Notes under the pieces: generated by a model
What the model was told of the DNA's origin: nothing
The model's database searches: none
The model's input: only the letters and a program-made list of their open reading frames with translations
Shown here: positions 7,418 through 15,361 of the stretch, piece by piece
How the letters are laid out: each line of letters starts with the position of its first letter
Numbering within the stretch: position 1 is the first letter of the stretch
From: an uncultured Cellvibrio sp.
GTDB taxonomy: Bacteria; Pseudomonadota; Gammaproteobacteria; Pseudomonadales; Cellvibrionaceae
Direction of reading: 5' to 3'
Length of the DNA: 16,623 bases
Assembly: GCA_946481735.1 (NCBI GenBank)
Contig: CAMLOU010000099.1
Span: forward strand, 1-16,623
Made by a program: the position numbers and the translations under genes

Positions 7418-8575
7418 TTATTTTTTCTGCGGCGTCATGACCCGCTTGCGCTCAGTGGCAATCGCCATGAGGATGCCAAAGCCCGCCATAAGGGTGACGA
7501 TGGCGGTACCGCCCTGGCTGATCAGCGGCAGGGGCACCCCCACCACCGGCAAGAGGCCGGACACCATGCCCATATTCACAAACACGTACACAAAAAAGGT
7601 GGTGGTAATACTCGCAGCCAATAATCGGCCAAAACTGTCCTGTGCGTTGAGTGCGATCATCATGCCGCGCATGATGACGAGGATATAGACCCCCAGCAAC
7701 ATCAGTACCCCCAGCAGCCCGAATTCTTCGGCCATCACCGCGATAATAAAATCGGTGTGCCCTTCCGGCAGGAAATCCAGGCGCGACTGGGTACCCTCAA
7801 GCCAGCCTTTGCCCGACAGCCCTCCCGAGCCGATGGCCGTCTTGGATTGAATAATATTCCAGCCGGCGCCGAGGCGGTCTGCCTCCGGATTCAGCAGGGT
7901 TAACACCCGCTGGCGCTGGTAATCGTGCAGCATAAAATGCCAGATCGGCCATAGGCTGGCCGTAAAGATGATGGCCGCCAGGACGATATAACCCCAGCGC
8001 AACCCCGCGAAAAACAGCACCACAATGCCCGAGGCCGCCACCAGGATAGAGGTACCCAGGTCCGGCTGGTCAATAATCAAGGCGGTGGGAATCGCGATCA
8101 ACAGCAAGGTAAAAAATACATGCTTGATACCGGGCGGCAGGAAACGCTTGCTGAGGTAGGCGGCAATCATCACCGGCATGGCGAGCTTCATAATTTCGGA
8201 TGGCTGAAAGCGAAAACCGCCAATACTCAACCAACGCTGGGCGCCCTTGGCACCCACACCCACCACCAATACCAAGATCAGCAAAATCACGCCGCCGACA
8301 TAAGCCCAGGGAGCCATGCGTCGCATAAAATCTACCGGCACCTGGGCGACCGCAAACATCGCGGTAAACGCAATCAGGAAAAACGTCCCCTGGCGGCGCA
8401 TGGTGACCATGCTTTCACCGCTGGCGCTGTAGAGCACTGACATGCCCACTACCGTCAGCGCCAGGAGCAGGAATAACAACAGGAAATCCACATGCAGGCG
8501 CTGTTGCAATGCCTCGCGACGGCCAAGGCCAAAGCCGGTTCTGGGTAAACGACGGAGAAAATCCTGTCCGCTCAT
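7418..8575 (-). CDS. rodA: RodA peptidoglycan glycosyltransferase (SEDS family)
   Basis: RodA polymerises lipid II into glycan strands for side-wall elongation in complex with PBP2. The 385-residue protein is almost entirely membrane helices with an N-terminal cytoplasmic tail of about 28 residues, slightly longer than in E. coli (370). The signature FQPSEIMKLAMP lies at 123-134 and IDQPDLGTS at 168-176. LPEGHTDFI (269-277) holds Asp275, matching the essential SEDS aspartate (Asp262 in E. coli). The C-terminal SQGGTAIVTLMAGFGILM is also typical. The start lies 2 bases after the mrdA stop, with GGAG inside the end of mrdA, so the partner enzymes are made together. Confidence 0.97.
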   Translation of the reverse strand: MSGQDFLRRLPRTGFGLGRREALQQRLHVDFLLLFLLLALTVVGMSVLYSASGESMVTMRRQGTFFLIAFTAMFAVAQVPVDFMRRMAPWAYVGGVILLILVLVVGVGAKGAQRWLSIGGFRFQPSEIMKLAMPVMIAAYLSKRFLPPGIKHVFFTLLLIAIPTALIIDQPDLGTSILVAASGIVVLFFAGLRWGYIVLAAIIFTASLWPIWHFMLHDYQRQRVLTLLNPEADRLGAGWNIIQSKTAIGSGGLSGKGWLEGTQSRLDFLPEGHTDFIIAVMAEEFGLLGVLMLLGVYILVIMRGMMIALNAQDSFGRLLAASITTTFFVYVFVNMGMVSGLLPVVGVPLPLISQGGTAIVTLMAGFGILMAIATERKRVMTPQKK

Positions 8576-8577
8576 GG

Positions 8578-10527
8578 CTAGTTCACTCCGCCTGTGTCTA
8601 TTACACGCCGCGCCAAAGGCTGGGATGGAAGGCGACCGCCAACGGGCGTCGCCGCCTCTTCAACGCCTTCAGGTTGTTCCGGCACCAGATACTTACCGCG
8701 TAAAAAGGCATCCATCATCTTGCGCGCTACCGGTCCCGCCTGGCTGGAGCCGCCCTCGGCGTTTTCCACGATAACGGCCACCGCAATCTGCGGGTCTTCC
8801 AGCGGCGCGAAAGAGACAAACAGCGCGTGGTCGCGGTGGCGTTCCTTGAGCGCCTCACTATCGTATTTCTCGCCTTGGGCAATACCGACAACCTGCGCCG
8901 TGCCCGACTTGCCCGCCATCCGGTAATCCGCCCCCTGCCCGGCCACGCGCGCGGTACCGCGCTGGCCGTGCATCACTTCCGCCATGCCGTCAAAGATCGC
9001 GTCCCAGTGGGCCTCTGCCACATCAAAACGGTCTTCGATCACCGGCGCGAGAAATTCACCATTGGCGCGCTGTACCATCTGGGGCCGGATACGTACACCA
9101 CGGTGGGCCAGGGTTGCGGTCATCACGGCCAACTGCATGGGCGATGTCAGAACATACCCTTGGCCGATGGACATATTGATGGTATCGCCGGGATACCAGG
9201 CTTGCCCCTTGGCACCGCGTTTCCATTCCCGCGAAGGCCAGACCCCACGGCGTTCATTCGGGATATCAATCCGGGTCAATTCACCCAGGCCAAAATGGCT
9301 GCCGAATTCGGACAGGCGATCAATCCCCATGCGGTTACCCAGATCCCAAAAATAGGTATCACAGGATTCAGAGATGGCCTGCTTCAGATCGACACGGCCG
9401 CCGTGACCACCACGCTTCCAGTCACGCCATATCCATTCCGTGTTGGGCAAACGAAAGAAACCCGGATCACTGATGCTGCGATTGACGTCGGTAAAGCCGC
9501 TATCCAGGCCCGCCAGGCCAATCATGGGTTTGATTGTCGAGCCCGGTGGATAAACCCCCTGGATAAAACGGTTGTAAAGCGGCATATCGAGGGATTCATT
9601 AAGGCTGCGGTAATCGGCAAAACTGATGCCGGTCACAAATAAGTTGGGGTCATAACTGGGCACACTGACAGCCGCCAGTACGCCACCGCTTTTCACTTCA
9701 ATGGCCACCACCGCACCACGCCGACCGGCCAGGGCGGCCACCGCCGTTTGCTGCATGCGCACATCGAGATACAAATGCAGGTCGCCACCGGGCTTGGGAT
9801 CTATCCGCTCCAGTACCCGCTGCACGCGGCCGCGCGCATTGGTTTCCACGTTCTGGTTGCCCACTTCACCCAGCAGGATATCTTCGTAATGCCGCTCCAG
9901 TCCGGTTTTGCCGATGGAATGGGTACCGCTGTAGCGGCGGTATTCCTCTTCGTCAAAGTTATCCAGTTCTGCCTCGCTGATACGCCCCACGTAACCAACC
10001 GTATGGGCAAACAGGTCGCCCTGGGGGTAATGGCGCACCAACTGCGCGTCAATCTCCACCCCTTCCAGGCGGAATTCATTGACCGCGAGGCTGGCCAGTT
10101 CTTCTTCGCTGAGGTTGTAACGCAGCGGCACGGGCTCGAAGGGGCGGCGGCGCTGGTGCATCAATTTGTAGAACTTTTCCCGATCCGTCGCGCGGATCTC
10201 GACCAGCGTCTGCAGGTAGTCGAGGGTTTCTTCCAGATCCCCCGCCCGCTCGCGCACAATCGACAGGGTGTAACTGGGGCGGTTTTCGGCCAGCAAAATG
10301 CCGTTGCGGTCATAAATCAAACCGCGGGTAGGAGGAATGGGCTGGATATGGACGCGATTGCGATCTGATTGGGTGGCGTAATCCTGGTATTGCACGATTT
10401 GCAGGTGGTGATAGCGATACACCAGCACGCCGAGCAATGCCAGCATCACCGAAGACATTACCGCCAGGCGAGCCCAGAAGATACGCGTTTCGCGGTGGTA
10501 GTCTTTAAAGTGTTGCGTTTCGGACAT
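8578..10527 (-). CDS. mrdA: Penicillin-binding protein 2, elongation transpeptidase
   Basis: PBP2 is the crosslinking transpeptidase of the elongasome and the activator of RodA. The protein has 649 residues (E. coli 633). One N-terminal membrane helix lies at about 17-37, then a pedestal domain starting with IPPTRGLIYDRNG (64-76). The transpeptidase motifs are complete: GVYPPGSTIKPM with catalytic Ser330 and Lys333, SESCD corresponding to the SxD variant that is normal for PBP2, and KSGTAQ near residue 570. GDTINMSIGQGY is also conserved. AGAGG is placed 6-7 bases before the ATG. The gene lies 53 bp after rlmH and just before rodA, the usual order. This is the target of mecillinam-type beta-lactams. 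No residue looks out of place. Confidence 0.97.
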   Translation of the reverse strand: MSETQHFKDYHRETRIFWARLAVMSSVMLALLGVLVYRYHHLQIVQYQDYATQSDRNRVHIQPIPPTRGLIYDRNGILLAENRPSYTLSIVRERAGDLEETLDYLQTLVEIRATDREKFYKLMHQRRRPFEPVPLRYNLSEEELASLAVNEFRLEGVEIDAQLVRHYPQGDLFAHTVGYVGRISEAELDNFDEEEYRRYSGTHSIGKTGLERHYEDILLGEVGNQNVETNARGRVQRVLERIDPKPGGDLHLYLDVRMQQTAVAALAGRRGAVVAIEVKSGGVLAAVSVPSYDPNLFVTGISFADYRSLNESLDMPLYNRFIQGVYPPGSTIKPMIGLAGLDSGFTDVNRSISDPGFFRLPNTEWIWRDWKRGGHGGRVDLKQAISESCDTYFWDLGNRMGIDRLSEFGSHFGLGELTRIDIPNERRGVWPSREWKRGAKGQAWYPGDTINMSIGQGYVLTSPMQLAVMTATLAHRGVRIRPQMVQRANGEFLAPVIEDRFDVAEAHWDAIFDGMAEVMHGQRGTARVAGQGADYRMAGKSGTAQVVGIAQGEKYDSEALKERHRDHALFVSFAPLEDPQIAVAVIVENAEGGSSQAGPVARKMMDAFLRGKYLVPEQPEGVEEAATPVGGRLPSQPLARRVIDTGGVN

Positions 10528-10580
10528 TGTGCCTCTGGTTGAACCTGCAAAAGATTATTGCTGACGCTGCCGGGCGTTCA

Positions 10581-11048
10581 TTACTTATGGTACGGATGAT
10601 TCTGCAAGATGCTGCATGCACGGTACAACTGCTCAATGACAAGGATACGCACCAGCGGATGCGGCAAGGTCAAGGCCGACAGCGACCAACGCATATGCGC
10701 CTGCGCAAGGCATTGCGGAGCCAAACCGTCGGGGCCACCGATCAGCAAACAATAGTTGTTGCCGCTCATGCGCCAATCCGCCATTTGCTCTGCCAGTTGT
10801 TCGGTACTCCAGGCCTTGCCTTTGACATCCAGCGCAATCACCTGCTCGCCCTTACCGATAGCCGCCAGCATGTCTTCGCCTTCCTTTTCCATGGCGCGGG
10901 CGATATCGGTATTTTTGCCGCGCTGCGCGAGGGGCAATTCAACAAGCTCAACGGCGCAGTCGCGCGGCAGCCGTTTGGCGTACTCCGCGTAACCCTGCTC
11001 AACCCAGCCCGGCATCTTGGTGCCCACCGCGATGATGCGAATCCTCAT
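10581..11048 (-). CDS. rlmH: 23S rRNA (pseudouridine1915-N3)-methyltransferase RlmH
   Basis: RlmH is a small SPOUT-family enzyme that uses S-adenosylmethionine to methylate pseudouridine 1915 in helix 69 of 23S rRNA. The 155-residue length equals the E. coli protein. The start [16 protein letters not shown], the S-adenosylmethionine knot motif IGGPDGL (103-109), a [16 protein letters not shown] stretch (129-144) and the terminal PYHK are all family hallmarks. It sits 20 bp after rsfS, as in many proteobacteria, linking ribosome maturation to the wall cluster by transcription. The RBS is a weak AGG about 11 bases upstream. Confidence 0.97.
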   Translation of the reverse strand: MRIRIIAVGTKMPGWVEQGYAEYAKRLPRDCAVELVELPLAQRGKNTDIARAMEKEGEDMLAAIGKGEQVIALDVKGKAWSTEQLAEQMADWRMSGNNYCLLIGGPDGLAPQCLAQAHMRWSLSALTLPHPLVRILVIEQLYRACSILQNHPYHK

Positions 11049-11068
11049 AGCGAGAAAACCTGAATCAA

Positions 11069-11404
11069 TCAGCCGCGGTTACTGGGCGTGATCGACCAGA
11101 GCTTTTCCAACTCATAGAAATTGCGGGTTTCTTCCTGCATCACGTGCACGACGATATCCCCGAAATCCACCAGCACCCAGTCACCCGCATCGATACCTTC
11201 AACACCGAGCGGCATGTACCCGAGCTTTTTGGAATCTTCCACCACATTGTTAGCCATGGATTTGACATGGCGGTTGGAGGTACCGCTGGCAATGATCAGG
11301 GTGTCCGTCACATCGGTCATTTCGCGCACGTCCAGCTGCACAATGTTTTTACCTTTCAGATCTTCGAGCGCGTTGATCACGATCTGGCTTAACTCTTCTG
11401 ACAT
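11069..11404 (-). CDS. rsfS: Ribosomal silencing factor RsfS
   Basis: RsfS (YbeB/Iojap family) binds uL14 on the large ribosomal subunit and blocks subunit joining when nutrients are short. The protein has 111 residues, slightly longer than in E. coli (105). Conserved parts are [15 protein letters not shown] (12-26), [15 protein letters not shown] (33-47) and [15 protein letters not shown] (75-89). It lies between nadD and rlmH. The 62-bp gap to nadD holds a hairpin with a T-run that might attenuate transcription into this gene. Confidence 0.96.
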   Translation of the reverse strand: MSEELSQIVINALEDLKGKNIVQLDVREMTDVTDTLIIASGTSNRHVKSMANNVVEDSKKLGYMPLGVEGIDAGDWVLVDFGDIVVHVMQEETRNFYELEKLWSITPSNRG

Positions 11405-11421
11405 TCTTTACCTGCTTGCTT

Positions 11422-11449
11422 AAAAAATACCTCATCCGAGATTGGATGA
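11422..11449 (-). terminator. Terminator-like hairpin between nadD and rsfS
   Basis: On the minus strand TCATCC (11449-11444) pairs with GGATGA (11437-11432) around a 6-base loop, followed by GGTA and six Ts (11427-11422). The form is that of an intrinsic terminator or attenuator, but the stem is only 6 bp, so termination would be partial at best. Confidence 0.4.
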
Positions 11450-11466
11450 AGCCATAGAAAATAAAC

Positions 11467-12108
11467 TCAGCCCGGTCGATACAGTCCTTCGGCCAGGATG
11501 TAACGGCGCACCGACTCGGGCAATAAAAACTGGGCCGACTCGCCGGCCGCCAACTGCGCGCGGATGCCGGTGGCGGAAATATCCAGAAGGCGCAATGAAG
11601 GCAAGACAATTGCGCCGGCCGGCAGTTCATCCAACGCCGAGGCCGGCGCACGATGTTGTTGCAATAACCTGGCAACCGGCCCGGCGTCCGGCAACGAAAA
11701 TCCGGGGCGCTCGATCACCACCAGGTGCGTGTAATCGAGCAACTCCTGCCAACGATTCCAGGAATCCAGCGCGGCAAAGGCATCAGTGCCCATGGCCCAG
11801 ATCAAACTGACCGCTGCACCCAACTCGGCACGCAGGCTGCGCAAGGTATCAAAGGTGTAAGACGGCGTATCGCGACGCAACTCACGCTCGTCAAGGGTCA
11901 GCTCGGGGCAATCGAGCAAAGCCAGGCGAATCATCTCGGCACGTTGGGCGCTGCTGACCTGGGGCTCACCGCGGTGGACCGGGCGATGGCAGGGCATCAG
12001 GCGCATCTGTGATAAGCCCAGCGATTGCTTTAACTCCAGGGCGAGGCGCAGGTGACCGAAATGAATCGGATCAAAGGTGCCGCCCAGGACGCCGATCTTG
12101 TTACGCAT
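11467..12108 (-). CDS. nadD: Nicotinate-nucleotide adenylyltransferase
   Basis: NadD transfers AMP from ATP to nicotinate mononucleotide, giving deamido-NAD in NAD biosynthesis. The ATG at 12108 (213 residues, the E. coli length) is preferred to the in-frame GTG at 12120 because GGTGAG lies 7 bases upstream and the protein then begins directly with the beta strand RNKIGVLGGTFDPIHFGH. HFGH (16-19) is the nucleotidyltransferase HxGH motif and ISATGIR (177-183) is the ISxTxxR motif. The C-terminus LPESVRRYI is typical. The gene lies 23 bp after proA, indicating co-transcription. Confidence 0.96.
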   Translation of the reverse strand: MRNKIGVLGGTFDPIHFGHLRLALELKQSLGLSQMRLMPCHRPVHRGEPQVSSAQRAEMIRLALLDCPELTLDERELRRDTPSYTFDTLRSLRAELGAAVSLIWAMGTDAFAALDSWNRWQELLDYTHLVVIERPGFSLPDAGPVARLLQQHRAPASALDELPAGAIVLPSLRLLDISATGIRAQLAAGESAQFLLPESVRRYILAEGLYRPG

Positions 12109-12131
12109 GAAGGTGCTCACCGGCAGCGGCG

Positions 12132-13397
12132 TTATTGGCGGATATGCCCATCACCCAGCACGACCCATTTTTGCGAGGTTAATCCCTCCAGTCCTACCGG
12201 CCCACGTGCGTGAATCTTGTCAGTAGAGATGCCGATCTCCGCACCCAGGCCATATTCAAACCCATCGGCAAAACGGGTAGAGGCGTTGACCATCACCGAA
12301 CTGGAATCCACTTCCGTGATAAACCGGCGCGCGCGCGTGAAGTCTTCGGTCACGATGGCGTCGGTGTGTTGCGAGCTGTAGCGGGTGATGTGATCAATGG
12401 CTTCATCGAGGCCAGACACGACTTTGATCGACAACACCGGGGCGAGATATTCAGTGGCCCAGTCGTCTTCGGTGGCGATATTGGCATTGATCAGATCGCG
12501 GGTTTTTTCACAGCCGCGCAGCTCCACGTCTTTTTTACCGAAAGCCACCGCGAGGCGCGGCAATATATTGGCTGCAACGCTCTCGGCCACCAACAAGGTC
12601 TCCATCGCGTTGCATACGCCGTAACGATGGGTCTTGGCATTGAGCGCAATGGCGAAGGCTTTTTCAAGGTCTGCTTTATCGTCGATATACACGTGGCAAA
12701 TGCCATCGAGGTGTTTAATAACCGGCACGCGCGCGTCATTACTGATCCGCTCGATCAGCCCCTTGCCACCGCGTGGGACGATCACGTCCACATATTCCGG
12801 CATGGTGATTAGCTCGCCCACTGCGGCGCGGTCAGTGGTTTCTACGATTTGCACAACGGTGTCGGGCAAACCGGCGGCCTTCAGGCCTTGCTGCAAACAG
12901 CTGGCAATCGCACGGTTGGAATGAATCGCTTCACTGCCACCGCGCAAAATGGCGGCGTTACCGGATTTGAGGCACAGGCTTGCCGCATCAATGGTCACGT
13001 TAGGGCGGGATTCGTAGATGATGCCCACCACACCGAGTGGAACGCGCATCTTGCCCACCTGGATACCGGACGGGCGATAGCTTAACCCGGTGATTTCACC
13101 ACAGGGGTCCGGCAGTGCGGCAACCTGGCGCAGACCTTCGATCATACCGTCAATGGTGCTCGGCTTGAGCGCGAGGCGATCCAGCATGGCGGAATCCAGG
13201 CCGTTGGCCGCGCCAGCTTCCAGGTCTTTCTGATTTTCCGTGGTCAGCGTGGCCCGGGCGTTATCCAGCGCATCAGCAATCGCCAACAGTGCCTGGTTTT
13301 TTACGCCCGTGGGGGTGGCGGCAATTACGCGTGACGCCTGCCGGGCATTGCGGCCCAACTCGGCCATATAGGCTTTTACATCAAGAGAATCGGTCAT
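12132..13397 (-). CDS. proA: Gamma-glutamyl phosphate reductase
   Basis: ProA reduces gamma-glutamyl phosphate with NADPH to glutamate-5-semialdehyde, the second step of proline synthesis. The ATG at 13397 gives 421 residues (E. coli 417); an upstream in-frame TTG at 13436 would sit close to the predicted transcription start and is not needed. The aldehyde dehydrogenase fold is complete, with the nucleophile Cys262 in [13 protein letters not shown], the conserved [16 protein letters not shown] (120-135) and a [13 protein letters not shown] stretch near the end. proB is not adjacent; in gammaproteobacteria it is often elsewhere. proA is the first gene of the minus-strand cluster, followed 23 bp later by nadD. 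Confidence 0.97.
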   Translation of the reverse strand: MTDSLDVKAYMAELGRNARQASRVIAATPTGVKNQALLAIADALDNARATLTTENQKDLEAGAANGLDSAMLDRLALKPSTIDGMIEGLRQVAALPDPCGEITGLSYRPSGIQVGKMRVPLGVVGIIYESRPNVTIDAASLCLKSGNAAILRGGSEAIHSNRAIASCLQQGLKAAGLPDTVVQIVETTDRAAVGELITMPEYVDVIVPRGGKGLIERISNDARVPVIKHLDGICHVYIDDKADLEKAFAIALNAKTHRYGVCNAMETLLVAESVAANILPRLAVAFGKKDVELRGCEKTRDLINANIATEDDWATEYLAPVLSIKVVSGLDEAIDHITRYSSQHTDAIVTEDFTRARRFITEVDSSSVMVNASTRFADGFEYGLGAEIGISTDKIHARGPVGLEGLTSQKWVVLGDGHIRQ

Positions 13398-13446
13398 CAG
13401 TAATAAAAATCCGTGAACAGGGTGATGTGAAGTCAAGAGTGCGGCG

Positions 13447-13452
13447 ATTATA
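13447..13452 (-). promoter_or_regulatory. -10 box of the proA-led operon
   Basis: A perfect TATAAT reads on the minus strand at 13452-13447, about 50 bases before the proA ATG, giving a leader of about 40 bases. The -35 region 17 bases upstream (CCAAAA) is poor, so an activator or alternative contacts may compensate. It is the only strong promoter-like element seen ahead of proA. Confidence 0.6.
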
Positions 13453-13506
13453 CCCTGATTGGTATGGCCTTTTGGCGAATTTAGCGGAGGATAAAGCGCG
13501 ATTTAC

Positions 13507-13524
13507 TTCAGTTCCGGTTCAGTT
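13507..13524 (+). promoter_or_regulatory. Tandem TTCAGTT repeat, candidate response-regulator site
   Basis: TTCAGTT occurs at 13507-13513 and again at 13518-13524, an 11-bp period, i.e. one helical turn. OmpR/PhoB/PhoP-family dimers typically bind such head-to-tail repeats. A possible -10 (TAATCT, 13534-13539) starts 9 bp downstream, so the repeat would replace the -35, as in class II activation. The link to the regulator encoded at 14640 is inference. Confidence 0.4.
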
Positions 13525-13553
13525 TGACAAGGGTAATCTGCTGACAAGGGTAA
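13525..13553 (+). repeat. 12-bp direct repeat TGACAAGGGTAA in promoter region
   Basis: TGACAAGGGTAA is found exactly at 13525-13536 and at 13542-13553, with a 17-bp period. The first copy forms a consensus -35 TTGACA (13524-13529), but no good -10 lies 17 bases after it. It directly follows the TTCAGTT tandem repeat and precedes the glycine-zipper start by 40 bases. It may be a local duplication or a regulator site. Confidence 0.6.
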
Positions 13554-13593
13554 AGAATCCCCTGATCATCCGAATAGCCAGTGGAGAACCACC

Positions 13594-14178
13594 ATGAAAA
13601 AGTCCCTTTTGATCAGCACTGTCACCGGCGTCGCATTGAGCTTGCTGCTGGCCAATGGCGCGTTGGCGGGACCGAAGCATCACCATAAGCATAAACACCA
13701 TTACCACGGCGGTTATGAACATACCGACTACGCCCGCGTGGTTGAAGCTCGCCCCATTTACCATCGTGTTGAAACCCAGGTGCCCCAACAAGCCTGTCAC
13801 TATGAAACTGTCGCCTACCGCGAACCCGGCAGAAGTGGTTCCTATACGGGTACGGTTGTGGGCGGGCTGATTGGCGCCGCTGTCGGCCATGAACTGGGCC
13901 ACAGCAAACGCAACAAAGATGTCGGCGCCGTTGCTGGCGGCCTGCTGGGTGCAGCTATCGGCCACGACGTAAGCCGCAATCGCTCCGGCGGCGGCACCAC
14001 TCACTATCGCGACGAGCAGGTATGTCACACACGCTACCACACTGAATATTCACAACGGGTCGTGGGTTATGACGTGACCTATCAATACCACGGTCAGTAC
14101 TACCAAACACGCACCAGCCACCACCCCGGCGACCGTATTCCTGTGGATGTGCATGTGCGCCCGGGTCGCGGCTACTAA
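13594..14178 (+). CDS. Glycine-zipper 2TM envelope protein, His-rich
   Basis: This 194-residue secreted protein has a signal peptide ending ALA (residues 1-25). The mature protein begins with a histidine- and lysine-rich stretch (HHHKHKHHYHGGYEH, about 29-43). The family part follows: PIYHRVETQVPQQACHYETV, then a glycine-zipper region, TGTVVGGLIGAAVGHELG and VGAVAGGLLGAAIGHDV, joined by a short basic turn. The C-terminal domain has VCHTRYHTEYSQRVVGYDVTYQYHGQ and HHPGDRIPVDVHV. Two cysteines could form a disulfide. This matches the glycine zipper 2TM (17-kDa antigen-like) proteins, usually outer-membrane associated and of unclear function. GGAGAA before the ATG is a suitable RBS. The gene is monocistronic: a strong terminator follows. 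The His cluster suggests metal binding, which is inference. Confidence 0.9.
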   Translation: MKKSLLISTVTGVALSLLLANGALAGPKHHHKHKHHYHGGYEHTDYARVVEARPIYHRVETQVPQQACHYETVAYREPGRSGSYTGTVVGGLIGAAVGHELGHSKRNKDVGAVAGGLLGAAIGHDVSRNRSGGGTTHYRDEQVCHTRYHTEYSQRVVGYDVTYQYHGQYYQTRTSHHPGDRIPVDVHVRPGRGY

Positions 14179-14192
14179 TGGCTCCGCTTTTG

Positions 14193-14226
14193 CCGGGGTG
14201 CAGAATCACCCCGGATTCTTTTTTCC
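14193..14226 (+). terminator. Intrinsic terminator of the glycine-zipper gene
   Basis: CCGGGGTG (14193-14200) and CACCCCGG (14207-14214) form a perfect GC-rich 8-bp stem with loop CAGAAT, followed by ATTCTTTTTTCC. This is a textbook rho-independent terminator 15 bases after the stop codon. It separates the glycine-zipper gene from the PepSY/two-component genes. Confidence 0.9.
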
Positions 14227-14262
14227 TGTGAAGGCACACACGCGAGAGTTGCGAACACCTTG

Positions 14263-14268
14263 TATACT
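14263..14268 (+). promoter_or_regulatory. Possible -10 for the PepSY/two-component operon
   Basis: TATACT lies 36 bases before the PepSY start and after the terminator of the preceding gene, where a promoter is expected. No clear -35 is present at 16-18 bases upstream, and the upstream TG lacks the usual extra base of an extended -10, so the call is tentative. Confidence 0.4.
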
Positions 14269-14304
14269 TACGCCCAACTTGATGATTTTGCAGGAAGTCT
14301 TGCC

Positions 14305-14622
14305 ATGTCGCTGTTGCGTCACTCCAATTCCCCCTGTCGCTGGTTACTGATTGTGTTGCTGGCAGTGACATTGGGTTCATTCCAATCGGTCGCCTCTGCC
14401 GAACCCCGGCGCGACAAGGGCAGCCAGGACGAGCGGCCGCGCGCGCGGATCTCCGCGTCCCAGGCAGCGGCCATCGTGCAGCAGCGTTACGGCGGCAAAG
14501 TGATGAATGTCAGCACCCGCCAAACCGGCAACGGCGTGGTTTACGGTGTAAAGATCTTGCAGAACTCCGGTCACATGCGCACGGTCAGCGTGGATGGCCA
14601 GACCGGTGCCATCCTTAATTAA
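14305..14622 (+). CDS. Small secreted PepSY-domain protein
   Basis: The ATG at 14305 has AGGAAG 7 bases upstream and gives 105 residues; a TTG at 14260 in the same frame lies at the presumed promoter and is rejected. Residues 11-32 form a signal peptide with likely cleavage after VASA. A charged linker (34-49) leads to one PepSY domain (50-105): SASQAAAIVQQRYGGKVMNV, then VVYGVKILQNSGHMRTVSVDGQTGAIL. PepSY domains occur in peptidase propeptides and in small periplasmic proteins; some are thought to bind or inhibit proteins in the envelope. The gene is followed after 17 bp by a response regulator and then a sensor kinase, an arrangement also common in Pseudomonas, which suggests an accessory role in signalling. 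That role is inference. Confidence 0.9.
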   Translation: MSLLRHSNSPCRWLLIVLLAVTLGSFQSVASAEPRRDKGSQDERPRARISASQAAAIVQQRYGGKVMNVSTRQTGNGVVYGVKILQNSGHMRTVSVDGQTGAILN

Positions 14623-14639
14623 CCTGAGCGGACCCCAGC

Positions 14640-15320
14640 ATGCGAATCCTGATTGTGGAAGACGAGCCCAGCCTGCGCGAGCAGATCAGCAGTCAGTTAA
14701 GCGCTGAAAAATTTGCCTGCGATACCGCCGCTGATGGCCGCGAGGGACTGTTCCTCGGCGAGGAATACGACTATGACCTGGCGATTATTGACCTCGGCCT
14801 GCCGCTACTGGACGGCACTCAATTAATTCGCCAGCTGCGCGCCAAGCAGCGCAACTTTCCCATCCTGATCCTCACCGCGCGCGGTGCCTGGCAGGACAAA
14901 GTGGAAGGGCTGGAAGCCGGTGCCGACGACTACCTCACCAAACCCTTTCATCCGGAAGAACTGCGCGCCCGCATCAATGCGCTGTTGCGTCGCGCCAGCG
15001 GTCATGCCGCGCCGGTGCTGGATTATGGTTCGCTCACCATCGATACCAATGCCCGCCGGGTTCATCTGCGCGGTCAGGAAGTGGAGTTGACCAGCTTCGA
15101 ATACAACACACTCACCTACCTGGCCTTGCATGCCGGCAAGAACGTCTCCAAGACGGAGTTAACCGAGCATCTGTACGCCCAGGATTATGATCGCGATAGC
15201 AACGTGATCGAGGTGTTTGTCGGGCGCCTGCGCAAAAAGCTCGACCCGGATGGCAGCCTGAATTTAATTACCACCCAACGCGGCCTGGGTTATCGCTTTA
15301 ATCTCGGTAACGACAAATAA
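14640..15320 (+). CDS. OmpR/PhoP-family response regulator
   Basis: The protein has 226 residues in two domains. The receiver domain (1-118) has the acidic pair E7/D8, phosphoacceptor D51 in IIDLGLP, T79 in ILTAR and K101 in LTKPF. The winged-helix DNA-binding domain (about 126-222) carries SFEYNTLTYLALHAGKNVSK and the recognition helix region NVIEVFVGRLRKKL, ending in TTQRGLGYRF. All residues needed for phosphorylation are present. It resembles PhoP/QseB-type regulators, but the exact signal cannot be told. It lies 17 bp after the PepSY gene and 41 bp before the sensor kinase. OmpR-family proteins bind tandem half-sites about 11 bp apart; such a repeat occurs at 13507-13524. Confidence 0.95.
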   Translation: MRILIVEDEPSLREQISSQLSAEKFACDTAADGREGLFLGEEYDYDLAIIDLGLPLLDGTQLIRQLRAKQRNFPILILTARGAWQDKVEGLEAGADDYLTKPFHPEELRARINALLRRASGHAAPVLDYGSLTIDTNARRVHLRGQEVELTSFEYNTLTYLALHAGKNVSKTELTEHLYAQDYDRDSNVIEVFVGRLRKKLDPDGSLNLITTQRGLGYRFNLGNDK

Positions 15321-15361
15321 CTCCACCGTTTTATTCACCAGCGCAGTTTCGATAACGAACG

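Noticed and set aside
9360..9375. SCD instead of SxN in the PBP2 second motif as a possible defect
   Set aside because: SxD is the normal form in the PBP2 family.
8827..9642. 271-codon open frame on the plus strand opposite mrdA
   Set aside because: It is antisense to a clear PBP2 gene, has no recognisable domain, and is a by-product of GC-rich codon usage.
12109..12120. GTG start of NadD at 12120
   Set aside because: No Shine-Dalgarno precedes it, while the ATG at 12108 has one and fits the family N-terminus.
12210..12812. 200-codon open frame opposite proA
   Set aside because: The minus strand encodes a full-length ProA with its catalytic Cys; the plus frame shows no family features or RBS.
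13398..13436. N-terminal extension of ProA from a TTG at 13436
   Set aside because: It begins within a few bases of the predicted transcription start, and ProA homologues start at the downstream ATG.
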